A DNA stretch of 63,872 nt from Nocardioides albidus (GTDB lineage Bacteria; Actinomycetota; Actinomycetes; Propionibacteriales; Nocardioidaceae): the NCBI RefSeq assembly GCF_006335005.1, contig NZ_VDMP01000026.1, positions 195,928-259,799 of the forward strand, given 5' to 3'. Below, piece after piece: positions 45,451-53,817 of the stretch. The position numbers and the translations under genes are program-made. Positions within the stretch are counted from its first letter, which is position 1. Each line of letters begins with the position of its first letter. The notes under the pieces are model-generated. The model saw only the letters and a program-made list of their open reading frames with translations, was not told the DNA's origin and made no database searches.

Positions 45451-45483
45451 GCGGGATTCATAACTACTGATTATGAATCCCGC
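45451..45483. promoter_or_regulatory. Perfect inverted repeat upstream of the cat operon
   Basis: GCGGGATTCATAA and TTATGAATCCCGC flank a 7-nt spacer (CTACTGA). It contains CAT-N11-ATG, the T-N11-A core of LysR-type operators. It also lies 27 nt past the stop of the second LysR gene with T-rich sequence following on the minus strand, so it may additionally act as a terminator. Confidence 0.72.
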
Positions 45484-45509
45484 TGCGCTGTCGGGCGCGA
45501 GCCGCGATC

Positions 45510-46400
45510 TCAGCAGGTGGTGAGATCCCGGACGAGGGCGAGCGTCCGCGCGAGGTGTGGCTCGTCGCGATCGGCGCGATGCGCCGCGGCGAGGTCGATG
45601 AACGTCACCGGCCGGACCAGGGGGCGGTGCACGACCCCCTCCAGCGCCAGTGCGCGCACCGGCTCGGGGACGACGGCGACCCCGAGTCCGCCGGCGACGA
45701 GCGTGATCAACGTGGAGGTCTCGCCGACCTCGTGCCGGATCCGGGGCACGAGGTCCGCATCGTCGAACAGACGGCGTACGACGTCGTACATCGTCGAGCG
45801 ACGGTCGGCCGAGTGGACGATGAGCTCGGTCCCGGCGAGGTCGCGCAGACGGATCCGGTCCTTCCCGGCGAGATCGTGGTCGGCCGGGAGGGCGATCGCG
45901 AGGCGGTCGCGCCGCAGCGGAGTGACCCGGATCGTGCCGTCGTCGACGGGTGGACGGAGGAGCGCCAGGTCGATCGAGCCGGCGCGGAGCGCCTCGACCT
46001 GCTCGGAGGCCAGCATCTCCCCTCGGAAGGAGAAGTCCACGCCGGGCAGCTCCTCGGCGAGCCGGCGGGAGAGGGCCGGCAGGAGGCTGTAGGTCACCGA
46101 GCCGACACAGCCGATCCGGACGTGTCCGACGACTCCGGCCGCCACGCGGCGGGCCTCGTCGGCAGCGCCGTCGACCGAGGCCAGGATCTCCCTGGCCCGC
46201 TCCAGGTAGGCATGGCCCGCCGGCGTCAGGTCCACGCGCCGGGTCGTGCGCACGAAGAGGTCGACCCCCAACTGTGCCTCCAGTCGCCGGATCTGCTGAG
46301 ACAGCGGCGGCTGTGCCATGTGCAGACGCTCGGCGGCCCGGCCGAAGTGGCGTTCCTCGGCGACGGTGACGAAGTGGTTGAGCTGGCGAAGCAGATCCAT
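45510..46400 (-). CDS. LysR-family regulator divergent from pcaFIJ
   Basis: A 296-aa LTTR (RQLNHFVTVAEERHFGRAA, LHMAQPPLSQQIRRLE). It is related to the cat regulator, sharing several N-terminal blocks, so the two may be paralogues. Divergent from the beta-ketoadipyl-CoA thiolase gene across 72 bp that contains an inverted repeat; it probably controls pcaFIJ in response to beta-ketoadipate or muconate. Confidence 0.9.
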   Translation of the reverse strand: MDLLRQLNHFVTVAEERHFGRAAERLHMAQPPLSQQIRRLEAQLGVDLFVRTTRRVDLTPAGHAYLERAREILASVDGAADEARRVAAGVVGHVRIGCVGSVTYSLLPALSRRLAEELPGVDFSFRGEMLASEQVEALRAGSIDLALLRPPVDDGTIRVTPLRRDRLAIALPADHDLAGKDRIRLRDLAGTELIVHSADRRSTMYDVVRRLFDDADLVPRIRHEVGETSTLITLVAGGLGVAVVPEPVRALALEGVVHRPLVRPVTFIDLAAAHRADRDEPHLARTLALVRDLTTC

Positions 46401-46425
46401 ATCCGAACCTGTCTCAAATGTGTCC

Positions 46426-46447
46426 GATATTGATACTTCACAATATC
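46426..46447. promoter_or_regulatory. Candidate LysR operator in the pcaF divergent promoter
   Basis: GATATTG and CAATATC form a 7-bp inverted repeat with an 8-nt spacer, in an AT-rich stretch between the divergent genes. A TAGCGT box (46460-46465) then leads to GTG 46473 after 7 nt (leaderless). Confidence 0.6.
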
Positions 46448-46472
46448 AACGCGGGCGCCTAGCGTCGCTGGG

Positions 46473-47663
46473 GTGACAGCTTCCTTCGTGTACGACGCGG
46501 TCCGCACTCCGTTCGGCAGGTTCAACGGCTCGCTCGCCGGCGTTCGCCCTGACGACCTGGCTGCCGGGGTCGTCTCGGCACTCCTCGCGCGGGCCCCGGG
46601 GCTCGACCCGGCCGCGATCGACGACGTCGTCTGGGGCAACGCCAACGGCGCGGGGGAGGAGAACCGCAACGTCGGCCGGATGGCGGTCCTGCTGGCCGGC
46701 CTGCCCACGAGCGTGCCCGCCACGACCGTCAACCGACTGTGCGGCTCGAGCCTGGACGCCGTCCTGATCGGCTCGCGCGCGATCGAGACCGGCGATGCCG
46801 ACGTCGTACTCACCGGTGGCGTGGAGTCGATGACCCGGGCGCCCTGGGTGTTGCCCAAGCCGGCGAAGGGCTTCCCGGCGGGGGACATCACCGCCGTCTC
46901 CACCACGCTCGGGTGGCGCCTGGTCAACCCGCGGATGCCGAAGGAGTGGACCGTCTCGCTCGGCGAGGCGAACGAGCAGCTGCAGGAGAGGTTCGCCATC
47001 TCGCGGGAGCGGCAGGACGAGTTCGCCGCCCGCTCCCACCGGCTGGCCGATCGAGCCTGGCAGGACGGCTTCTACGACGACCTCGTGTCGCCCGTCGACG
47101 GCACCGACCTGGCCCGCGACGAGGGCATCCGCCCCGGCAGCACGGCCGAGTCGCTGGCCGGGCTCAAGGCGGTCTTCCGCGAGGACGGCACGATCACCGC
47201 CGGCAACGCCTCGCCGCTGAGCGACGGCGCGTCCGCCGTCCTGCTCGGCTCGGCGTCGGCGGCCGACACGATCGGCATCGAGCCCTCGGCGCGGATCGCC
47301 GGCCGGGCCGCGTTCGCCCTCGCTCCGCACGAGTTCGGATATGCACCCGTCGAGGCGGCCCATCGAGCGCTCGCGCGCGCCGGCATCACCTGGGAGCAGG
47401 TCGGCGCCGTCGAGCTCAACGAGGCGTTCGCCGTCCAGTCGCTGGCCTGTGTCGACGCGTGGAGGATCGACCCCGAGATCGTCAACACCCGCGGTGGAGC
47501 GATCGCGATCGGCCACCCGCTCGGCGCCTCCGGCGGTCGCATCGTCGGCACGCTGGCGAAGGTCCTGCGCGAGCGCGGCGAGCGCTGGGGTGTCGCCGCG
47601 ATCTGCATCGGCGTGGGCCAGGGCCTCGCCGTCGTCCTCGAGAACACCGCGGCAGGTGCCTGA
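46473..47663 (+). CDS. pcaF: Beta-ketoadipyl-CoA thiolase
   Basis: A 396-aa thiolase cleaving beta-ketoadipyl-CoA to acetyl-CoA and succinyl-CoA. Active-site Cys in NRLCGSSLDAV, His in IGHPLGASGGR, second Cys in AICIGVGQG, and ELNEAFAVQSL. GTG start, leaderless. The two CoA-transferase genes follow with one-base overlaps, so this operon completes the pathway begun by cat genes. Confidence 0.93.
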   Translation: MTASFVYDAVRTPFGRFNGSLAGVRPDDLAAGVVSALLARAPGLDPAAIDDVVWGNANGAGEENRNVGRMAVLLAGLPTSVPATTVNRLCGSSLDAVLIGSRAIETGDADVVLTGGVESMTRAPWVLPKPAKGFPAGDITAVSTTLGWRLVNPRMPKEWTVSLGEANEQLQERFAISRERQDEFAARSHRLADRAWQDGFYDDLVSPVDGTDLARDEGIRPGSTAESLAGLKAVFREDGTITAGNASPLSDGASAVLLGSASAADTIGIEPSARIAGRAAFALAPHEFGYAPVEAAHRALARAGITWEQVGAVELNEAFAVQSLACVDAWRIDPEIVNTRGGAIAIGHPLGASGGRIVGTLAKVLRERGERWGVAAICIGVGQGLAVVLENTAAGA

Positions 47664-48358
47664 TGGCCCGCACCGCTGTCCTGGACACCGTCGACGAGGC
47701 CGTCGCCGGGATCGAGGACGGCTCCACCGTCCTGGTCGGCGGCTTCGGCCTCGCCGGGATGCCGTTCGACCTGATCGACGCCCTCATCCGACAGGGCGCG
47801 CGCGACCTGACGATCGTGTCCAACAACGCCGGCAACGGCGACGTCGGCCTCGCCGCACTGCTCCAGGCCGGTCGGGTGCGCAAGGTCCTCTGCTCCTTCC
47901 CGCGGCAGAGCGACTCCTACGTGTTCGACGGGCTCTACCGCAGCGGCGAGATCGAGCTCGAGGTCGTGCCGCAGGGCAACCTCGCCGAGCGGATGCGGGC
48001 CGCCGGCGCGGGGATCGGCGCGTTCTTCTGCCCGACCGCGGTCGGCACCCCGCTGGCGGAGGGCAAGGAGACACGGGTGATCGACGGCCGTGAGTACGTC
48101 CTCGAATACCCGATCAAGGGCGACTACGCACTGATCTCCGCGCACACCGCCGACCGGCTCGGCAACGTCGTCTACCGCAAGACCGCTCGCAACTTCGGCC
48201 CGGTCATGGCCGCGGCCGCGACCACGACGATCGTCCAGGTGAGCAACGTCGTGGAGACGGGCACCCTCGACCCCGAGGCGGTCGTCACCCCGTCCATCTA
48301 CGTCGACCGCGTGGTCGCCGTCGAGCAGCGCCACTACACCGTGCAGGGAGCCCGCTGA
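47663..48358 (+). CDS. pcaI: 3-Oxoadipate CoA-transferase, alpha subunit
   Basis: A 231-aa CoA-transferase family I alpha chain: GSTVLVGGFGLAGMPFDLIDAL (in part), VSNNAGNGDVGL, GNLAERMRAAGAGIGAFF. It pairs with PcaJ to activate beta-ketoadipate with succinyl-CoA. ATG shares one base with the pcaF stop (TGATG). Confidence 0.93.
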   Translation: MARTAVLDTVDEAVAGIEDGSTVLVGGFGLAGMPFDLIDALIRQGARDLTIVSNNAGNGDVGLAALLQAGRVRKVLCSFPRQSDSYVFDGLYRSGEIELEVVPQGNLAERMRAAGAGIGAFFCPTAVGTPLAEGKETRVIDGREYVLEYPIKGDYALISAHTADRLGNVVYRKTARNFGPVMAAAATTTIVQVSNVVETGTLDPEAVVTPSIYVDRVVAVEQRHYTVQGAR

Positions 48359-49026
48359 TGACCGTCGAGCACGCGGACCGCGGCCCGCTCACCATGGACG
48401 AGCTCGCCCGGGTCATCGCCCGCGACATCCCCGCCGGCTCCTATGTCAATCTCGGCATCGGTCAGCCGACGAGGATCGCCGACCACCTCACCGCCGACCA
48501 GGAGGTCGTCCTCCACACGGAGAACGGCATGCTCGGCATGGGGCCGGCAGCACACGGCGACGACGTCGACCCCGACCTCACCAACGCGGGCAAGGCCCCC
48601 GTCACCGAGCTGCCCGGGGCGTCGTACTTCCACCACGCCGACTCCTTCGCCATGATGCGCGGCGGGCACCTCGACGTCTGCGTGCTCGGCGCGTATCAGG
48701 TGGCCGGCAACGGCGACCTCGCCAACTGGCACACCGGCCGGGAGGAGGACATCCCGGCCGTCGGCGGCGCGATGGACCTGGCCATCGGCGCGAAGGACGT
48801 CTTCGTCATGATGACCCTCTTCGGCAAGGACGGATCGCCCAAGCTCGTCCCGTCGTGCACCTACCCGCTCACCGGTGTCGGGTGCGTGAGCCGCGTCTAC
48901 ACCGATCACGGGGTGTTCGAGGTCGGGCCCGGGCGCGAGGCGGCCACGGTGCTCGCGACCTACGGGCTGACGCTCGCAGATCTCGCTGCGCGGCTGAGCC
49001 TGCCGCTGTCCGCCGCCGATAGGTGA
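48358..49026 (+). CDS. pcaJ: 3-Oxoadipate CoA-transferase, beta subunit
   Basis: A 222-aa beta chain carrying the catalytic Glu in HTENGMLGMGP, plus GIGQPTRIADHL and the C-terminal GREAATVLATYGL. Joined to pcaI by a TGATG overlap. A 17-bp hairpin terminator lies 21 nt after the stop. Confidence 0.93.
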   Translation: MTVEHADRGPLTMDELARVIARDIPAGSYVNLGIGQPTRIADHLTADQEVVLHTENGMLGMGPAAHGDDVDPDLTNAGKAPVTELPGASYFHHADSFAMMRGGHLDVCVLGAYQVAGNGDLANWHTGREEDIPAVGGAMDLAIGAKDVFVMMTLFGKDGSPKLVPSCTYPLTGVGCVSRVYTDHGVFEVGPGREAATVLATYGLTLADLAARLSLPLSAADR

Positions 49027-49046
49027 GACGCGGCTGCCTGGAGGAG

Positions 49047-49084
49047 CAAGAAGGCCCTCTCCCCGAAGGGAGAGGGCCTTCTTG
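49047..49084. terminator. Strong bidirectional hairpin terminator
   Basis: CAAGAAGGCCCTCTCCC and GGGAGAGGGCCTTCTTG pair perfectly over 17 bp around a CGAA tetraloop. It ends the pcaFIJ operon and also the minus-strand tRNA-Lys transcript, which lies 15 nt beyond. Confidence 0.92.
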
Positions 49085-49098
49085 CCTGCTGCTTTCTG

Positions 49099-49171
<73 letters not shown>

Positions 49172-49236
49172 TTGCGTTGAACGCGAGATGGAACATTACC
49201 AGCGTAGTTCGCGGCGGCGAAATCCGGGGCGGGGCC

Positions 49237-49362
49237 GGGTGGGTGGGTGGGGGTGACGTCATACGGATGGTGGCCTGGAGCGCTCGGTTCGTATGACGTC
49301 TCGGGTGGGTGGGGGTGACGGCAGACGGGTGGTGGTCTGGAGCGCTCGGTTCGTATGACGTC
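49237..49362. repeat. 62-bp-period tandem repeat with G-quadruplex motif and hairpin arms
   Basis: Two 60-bp copies (49241-49300 and 49303-49362) share most positions. Copy 1 has perfect inverted arms GACGTCATACG and CGTATGACGTC; the left arm is degenerate in copy 2. The array begins with GGGTGGGTGGGTGGGGG (49237-49253), four G-tracts with 1-nt loops, an optimal G-quadruplex pattern. The array lies between the oxidoreductase end and tRNA-Lys, upstream of the tRNA; the stretch 49172-49400 holds nothing else. Confidence 0.8.
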
Positions 49363-49400
49363 CGCGCTGCCGCGCCGCCCCTGCCGCCCCGCCCCAGCCG

Positions 49401-50972
49401 TCAGCGCGACTCGAGGACCGCCTGCGCGGCGTTGTGCCCGCCGAGGCCGGAGACGGCGCCGCCCCGGCGGGCGCCGGAGCCGCACAGGAGGACGCCGGGG
49501 TGGTCGGTCTGGACGCCCCAGCGCTCGGCGGGGGTGTCCAGGCGGGCGTGCGCGGGCGCCCAGGGCCAGTCGAGGTCGCCGTGGAAGATGTGCCCGCCCG
49601 GCATGGCCAGGTCGGCCTCGATGTCCTGGGGGATCTTCGCCTCGATGCACGGCCGACCGTCGGCGTCGCGCAGGACGACCTCGTCGATCGGGTCCTCGAG
49701 CACGGCGTCGAGCGAGGCGATCGCGCGGCGCAGCGCCTCCGCGCGCATGCCGTCGGGGTCGCGGGCGAACAGCCGCGCGGGGGTGTGCAGGCCGAAGTAG
49801 GTGAGGGTGTGGGTGCCGGCGGGGACGTCCCCGAGGATCGAGGGGTCCGTCAGGGAGTGGCAGTAGACCTCGCCGGGCATCGGATCGGGGAGCTCGCCGC
49901 GCTGGGCGGCGGCCCAGGCGACCTCGAGGTCGGCGGCGGACTCGGAGAGGTGCAGCGTGCCGGCGAAGGCGACCTCGGGGTCGATGCCCGAGCGCAGCCG
50001 CGGCAGCCGGGAGAGCAGGAGGTTGACCTTGAGCTGCGCGCCCTCCGGCTTGGTGGGCGGGTCCTCGCCTCCGCCCAGCAGGATCCGCAGCACCCAGGGC
50101 GCGACGTTCGCGAGCACGTACGACGCCTCGACGACGTGCTCGCTGGTGCCGTCGTGCCACCGGACCTCCACGGGTCCGCCGGCGTCGTCGGGCCGGATGG
50201 CGCTCACCCCGGCGCCGGTGACGATCTCGGCGCCCGCCTCGGTAGCCGCCTGGGCGAGGGCGTCGGTCACCGCGCCCATGCCTCCGACGGGCACGCGCCA
50301 CTCGCCTGTGCCGTTGCCGATGAGGTGGTAGAGGAAGCAGCGGTTCTGGATCAGGGACCGGTCGTGCAGCGAGGCGAAGGTGCCGATCAGCGCGTCGGTG
50401 CCGACCACGCCGCGCACGAGGTCGTCGTGGAAGCGCCGGGTGATCGCGCTGCCGATCGGCTGCTCCACGACGTCGCGCCAGATCTCCGGGTCGACCTGGG
50501 CCCGGATGGCGGCGTCGGTGGCGAGCGGCCTGGTCAGGGTGGGGGCGACGGCCTGGGCCAGTCCGCCGAGCCCGTCGTAGAAAGCCCGCCAGGCGTCGTA
50601 CTCGTCGTCGCTGCCGGTGAGGTCGCGGAACGACGCCCGGGTGGCCTCGCCCTCAGCGCGCTCCACGAGCAGACCGGTCGCCCGTCCGCCGCGGACGGTG
50701 GGGGAGTACGACGCCGTCTGCCGGCTCGCCAGGGCCAGGTCGAGCCCGAGGTCGGCCACGATCTCCTCCGGCAGGAGCGACACGAGGTAGGAGTAGCGCG
50801 AGAGCCGGGTCGGGAGCCCGGGGAAGGCCTGTGCGGAGACGGCCGCTCCGCCGACGTGGTCGAGGCGCTCGAGCACGAGGACACGGAGGCCTGCCCGGGC
50901 GAGATAGGCGGCGGCGGTCAGGCCGTTGTGGCCCCCGCCGACGATGACGGCGTCGTACTTCCCCCGGGTCAT
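49401..50972 (-). CDS. Phytoene-dehydrogenase-like FAD oxidoreductase
   Basis: A 523-aa amine-oxidase-fold protein: FAD motif VIVGGGHNGLTAAAYLARAG, ERLDHVGGAA, and C-terminal LCGSGARRGGAVSGLGGHNA. Closest in type to PYROXD2-like proteins; no carotenoid genes are nearby, so a carotenoid role is unlikely. TAGGGT 6 nt upstream of ATG 50972 suggests a leaderless message. Substrate unknown. Confidence 0.88.
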   Translation of the reverse strand: MTRGKYDAVIVGGGHNGLTAAAYLARAGLRVLVLERLDHVGGAAVSAQAFPGLPTRLSRYSYLVSLLPEEIVADLGLDLALASRQTASYSPTVRGGRATGLLVERAEGEATRASFRDLTGSDDEYDAWRAFYDGLGGLAQAVAPTLTRPLATDAAIRAQVDPEIWRDVVEQPIGSAITRRFHDDLVRGVVGTDALIGTFASLHDRSLIQNRCFLYHLIGNGTGEWRVPVGGMGAVTDALAQAATEAGAEIVTGAGVSAIRPDDAGGPVEVRWHDGTSEHVVEASYVLANVAPWVLRILLGGGEDPPTKPEGAQLKVNLLLSRLPRLRSGIDPEVAFAGTLHLSESAADLEVAWAAAQRGELPDPMPGEVYCHSLTDPSILGDVPAGTHTLTYFGLHTPARLFARDPDGMRAEALRRAIASLDAVLEDPIDEVVLRDADGRPCIEAKIPQDIEADLAMPGGHIFHGDLDWPWAPAHARLDTPAERWGVQTDHPGVLLCGSGARRGGAVSGLGGHNAAQAVLESR

Positions 50973-51059
50973 GACAGCACCCTAGGGGTGCGGGAATGCC
51001 CGCCGTCGGATCATGGTTGACATGGCAACAACCCGACCAGCCACCTGGAGGTGGATGCG

Positions 51060-52013
51060 ATGCCCGCCATCACCGTCGACGACCTGACTGTCCTGCCACG
51101 CCTGAGCGTGCCCGGCCTGGGCGACCAGCCGCGCCCGGTCCGGCAGGTCACCACCGCACCGCAGGGCTACGAGGGGGAGGGCTTCCCGGTCCGCCGGGCG
51201 TTCGCCGGCATCGACCTGCGCGACCTCGACCCGTTCATCATGATGGACCAGATGGGCGAGGTGGAGTACGCGCCCGGCGAGCCCAAGGGCACGCCCTGGC
51301 ACCCGCACCGCGGCTTCGAGACCGTCACCTACATCATCGACGGCGTCTTCGACCACCAGGACAGCCACGGCGGTGGCGGCACCATCACCAACGGCGACAC
51401 CCAGTGGATGACCGCCGGCAGCGGGCTCCTGCACATCGAGACGCCGCCGGAGTGGCTGGTCCAGCAGGGCGGGCTGTTCCACGGCGTCCAGCTGTGGGTG
51501 AACCTGCCCAAGGCCGACAAGCTGAACGCGCCTCGCTACCAGGACATCCGCTCCGGCGAGGTCGCCCTGCTCACCAGCGACGACGCCGGCGCCCTCGTCC
51601 GGGTGATCGCCGGCAGCGTGGACGGACATGCCGGTCCGGGTTCGACGTACAGCCCGATGACGCTCGTGCACGCCACCCTCGAGCCCGGCGCCCGCCTCGA
51701 CCTGCCGTGGCAGGTCGAGCACAACGCGCTGGTCTACGTCCTCAACGGATCGGGACGCGTGGGCGCCACCGAGTCGAGCCCGCTGCACGCCGGCCAGACG
51801 GCCGTCCTCGGCGCCGGCGACTACCTGACCGTCACGGCCGACCGCCGCCAGGAGAGTCGCTCGCCGCGGCTCGACGTCATCGTCGTGGGCGGTCAGCCGA
51901 TCCGCGAGCCGATCGCGTGGGCGGGGCCGTTCGTCATGAACACCAAGGCCGAGGTGCTCTCGGCCTACGAGGACTACCAGAAGGGGCGCTTCGGGCTGCC
52001 GATCGGCGGCTGA
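51060..52013 (+). CDS. Pirin-family protein
   Basis: A 317-aa bicupin with N-terminal metal-binding HPHRGFETVTY and IDGVFDHQDSHGG; some family members have quercetinase activity. ATG 51060 has GGAGG 8 nt upstream; GTG 51051 overlaps that site and is less likely. It converges with the MarR-GNAT gene, 4 bp between stops. Confidence 0.9.
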   Translation: MPAITVDDLTVLPRLSVPGLGDQPRPVRQVTTAPQGYEGEGFPVRRAFAGIDLRDLDPFIMMDQMGEVEYAPGEPKGTPWHPHRGFETVTYIIDGVFDHQDSHGGGGTITNGDTQWMTAGSGLLHIETPPEWLVQQGGLFHGVQLWVNLPKADKLNAPRYQDIRSGEVALLTSDDAGALVRVIAGSVDGHAGPGSTYSPMTLVHATLEPGARLDLPWQVEHNALVYVLNGSGRVGATESSPLHAGQTAVLGAGDYLTVTADRRQESRSPRLDVIVVGGQPIREPIAWAGPFVMNTKAEVLSAYEDYQKGRFGLPIGG

Positions 52014-52017
52014 GGAC

Positions 52018-52878
52018 TCAGAGCCGCTTCTCGAAGAACGCCTCGGCGTAGGGGTTGTCGTTGTAGCGCTCGATCCGCCGGTAGCCGGACCGCTCGTACA
52101 TCGCGATCGCCTCGTGCAGGGCCCCGTTCGTGTCGAGTACGACGCGACGGCGGCCCTGCGCGGCGGCGAGCGTCTCGAGGTGGCGCAGCATCCGCGCGCC
52201 CAGGCCCGCCCCGCGCCACGCGGAGTGCACCCACATCCGCTTGATCTCGGCGGTGTGGTCGTCGAGCGCCGGGCGGATCCCGCCGTAGGCCACCGGCTCC
52301 CCGTCCGAGCTCGCGACGACATAGGTGGCCCCGGGCTCCGGGGCCACCGGCCCGCCCGGGTCGAAGCCCTCGGGGAAGCGCGCGTCGAGCTCCGCGAAGT
52401 AGCGCCGCGTCGCCTCCTGGGCCGACGGGTGGTCGGGGGCCACCTCGCTGAGCCGCACCGTGGCGGCCCGGACCAGGAGGTCGGCGGTGCGCAGCGCCTC
52501 GTCGAGGCGCTCGCGCTGACGCGCGGTCAGCGGGGCCACCAGCGCGGCGGCCCGCTCCTCCGAGCGGCGCTCGAGGTCGTCGTACGCCGTGCGGCCGGCC
52601 GGCGTCAGCTCGACGACCCGGCGGCGGCGGTCGACGGGGTCCGGCGTCGTCGTGGTCAGGCCCTCCGTCTCCAGGCGACGCAGCAGGCGCGAGAGGTGGC
52701 CCGAGTCGAGGTCGAGGCGCTCGCGCAGCCCGCGCACGCTGGTGCCCGGCGTGCTGCCCACCTCGAACAGCAGGCGCGAGACGGCGAGCGGCCGCCCGGT
52801 GCCGAGGAAGGACTCGTCGAGCACGCCGATGCGCTGGGTGTAGGTCCGGTTGAATCGACGCAGCGCCTCGGTCAGCAT
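52018..52878 (-). CDS. MarR-GNAT fusion: transcriptional regulator plus acetyltransferase
   Basis: A 286-aa two-domain protein. Residues 1-140 are a MarR winged helix (LSRLLRRLETEGL, DRRRRVVELTPAG). Residues about 165-286 are a GNAT domain with the acetyl-CoA loop RGAGLGARML and MYERSGYRRIERYN. ATG 52878 lies inside a 32-bp near-perfect palindrome that also contains its -10 box, so it almost certainly represses itself. Substrate and effector unknown. Confidence 0.9.
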   Translation of the reverse strand: MLTEALRRFNRTYTQRIGVLDESFLGTGRPLAVSRLLFEVGSTPGTSVRGLRERLDLDSGHLSRLLRRLETEGLTTTTPDPVDRRRRVVELTPAGRTAYDDLERRSEERAAALVAPLTARQRERLDEALRTADLLVRAATVRLSEVAPDHPSAQEATRRYFAELDARFPEGFDPGGPVAPEPGATYVVASSDGEPVAYGGIRPALDDHTAEIKRMWVHSAWRGAGLGARMLRHLETLAAAQGRRRVVLDTNGALHEAIAMYERSGYRRIERYNDNPYAEAFFEKRL

Positions 52879-52904
52879 CCTCTGACTGTAGTCAGAGAAT
52901 GCTG
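52873..52904. promoter_or_regulatory. Self-operator overlapping -10 box and start codon
   Basis: CAGCAT-C-CTCTGACT-GT-AGTCAGAG-A-ATGCTG is symmetric apart from the C/A pair. On the minus strand TACAGT (a TANNNT -10) lies in the middle and is followed after 6 nt by the ATG at 52878. A bound dimer would cover promoter and leaderless start together. Confidence 0.8.
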
Positions 52905-52932
52905 GACGTCGAACGAGGAGGGCGGGAAATGC

Positions 52933-52966
52933 GCCTCGGCCGGACCCGTGCGGGTCCGGCCGAGGC
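52933..52966. terminator. Hairpin terminator after tRNA-His
   Basis: GCCTCGGCCGGACCC and GGGTCCGGCCGAGGC pair over 15 bp with a GTGC loop, 7 nt beyond the tRNA 3' end on the minus strand. Confidence 0.85.
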
Positions 52967-52972
52967 TCTCGG

Positions 52973-53046
52973 GGTGAGTAACGGGACTTGAACCCGCGAC
53001 ATCCGCGACCACAACGCGGCGCTCTACCAGCTGAGCTATACCCACC
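52973..53046 (-). tRNA. tRNA-His (anticodon GUG)
   Basis: Cloverleaf with anticodon stem CCGCG/CGCGG, loop TTGTGGT, T-arm TTCAAGT. The extra 5' G (position -1, base 53046) faces C73, the His identity pair. CCA not encoded. Confidence 0.95.
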
Positions 53047-53103
53047 ATGCGACCCGGCCGTGGCCGAGTCAGCGGCACGAGTGTAGACGCAGGGCCGTCG
53101 GAA

Positions 53104-53739
53104 TCAGGAATCGGTATCCGCAGCCGGCTCGCCGAGGCCGGTGATCGACCCGCCGTGACGGCCCGCGGCCTCCTTCGCGACGTCCGAGTCCGGGCCCGGC
53201 AGCGGCACGAAGACCGTGTCGCGGTAGTAGCGCAGCTCCTCGATGCTCTCCTGGATGTCGGCCAGGGCGCGGTGGTTGCCCCGCTTGGTCGGCGCGTTGT
53301 AGTAGGCGCGCGGGAACCAGCGCTTCGAGAGCTCCTTGATCGAGGAGACGTCGACGATGCGGTAGTGCAGGAAGGCGTCGAGCTCGGCCATGTCACGGGC
53401 CACGAAGCCGCGGTCCGTGGCGACCGAGTTGCCGGCGAGCGGCGGGCGGCTGTCGGCCGGGCAGTGCTCGCGCAGGTAGGCCATCACCTGCTCCTCGGCC
53501 TCGCGCAGGGTGACGCCGTGCTCCAGCTCCTCCAGCAGGCCGGACGTCTCGTGCATGGTGCGGACGAACTCGATCATCTGGTCCAGCGCCTCCGCCGGCG
53601 GCTTGATGATGACGTCGACACCCTCGCCGAGCACGTTGAGGTCGAAGTCGGTCACCAGGGCCGCGACCTCGATGAGCGCGTCGGCCCCGAGGTCGAGCCC
53701 GGTCATCTCACAGTCGATCCAGACCAGTCGTTCGTTCAC
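53104..53739 (-). CDS. orn: Oligoribonuclease
   Basis: A 211-aa DEDDh exonuclease degrading 2-5-nt RNAs and pGpG. Motifs: WIDCEMTGLDLG (Asp, Glu), AGNSVATDRGF (Asp) and NHRALADIQESI (His, Asp). GTG 53739 follows a TAGGGT box after 8 nt. C-terminal tail is acidic and variable. Confidence 0.95.
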   Translation of the reverse strand: MNERLVWIDCEMTGLDLGADALIEVAALVTDFDLNVLGEGVDVIIKPPAEALDQMIEFVRTMHETSGLLEELEHGVTLREAEEQVMAYLREHCPADSRPPLAGNSVATDRGFVARDMAELDAFLHYRIVDVSSIKELSKRWFPRAYYNAPTKRGNHRALADIQESIEELRYYRDTVFVPLPGPDSDVAKEAAGRHGGSITGLGEPAADTDS

Positions 53740-53817
53740 GAGCCCGCACCCTACGCGGTACGCCGCCGCCGTGCGGTTCTCAGCAGCCGCTCAGCGCGTC
53801 CGACTAGCCTCACCGTC

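Noticed and set aside
49241..49362. Tandem repeats as a CRISPR array or phage attachment site
   Set aside because: Only two copies, no unique spacers, no cas genes, no integrase, and no duplicated tRNA end.
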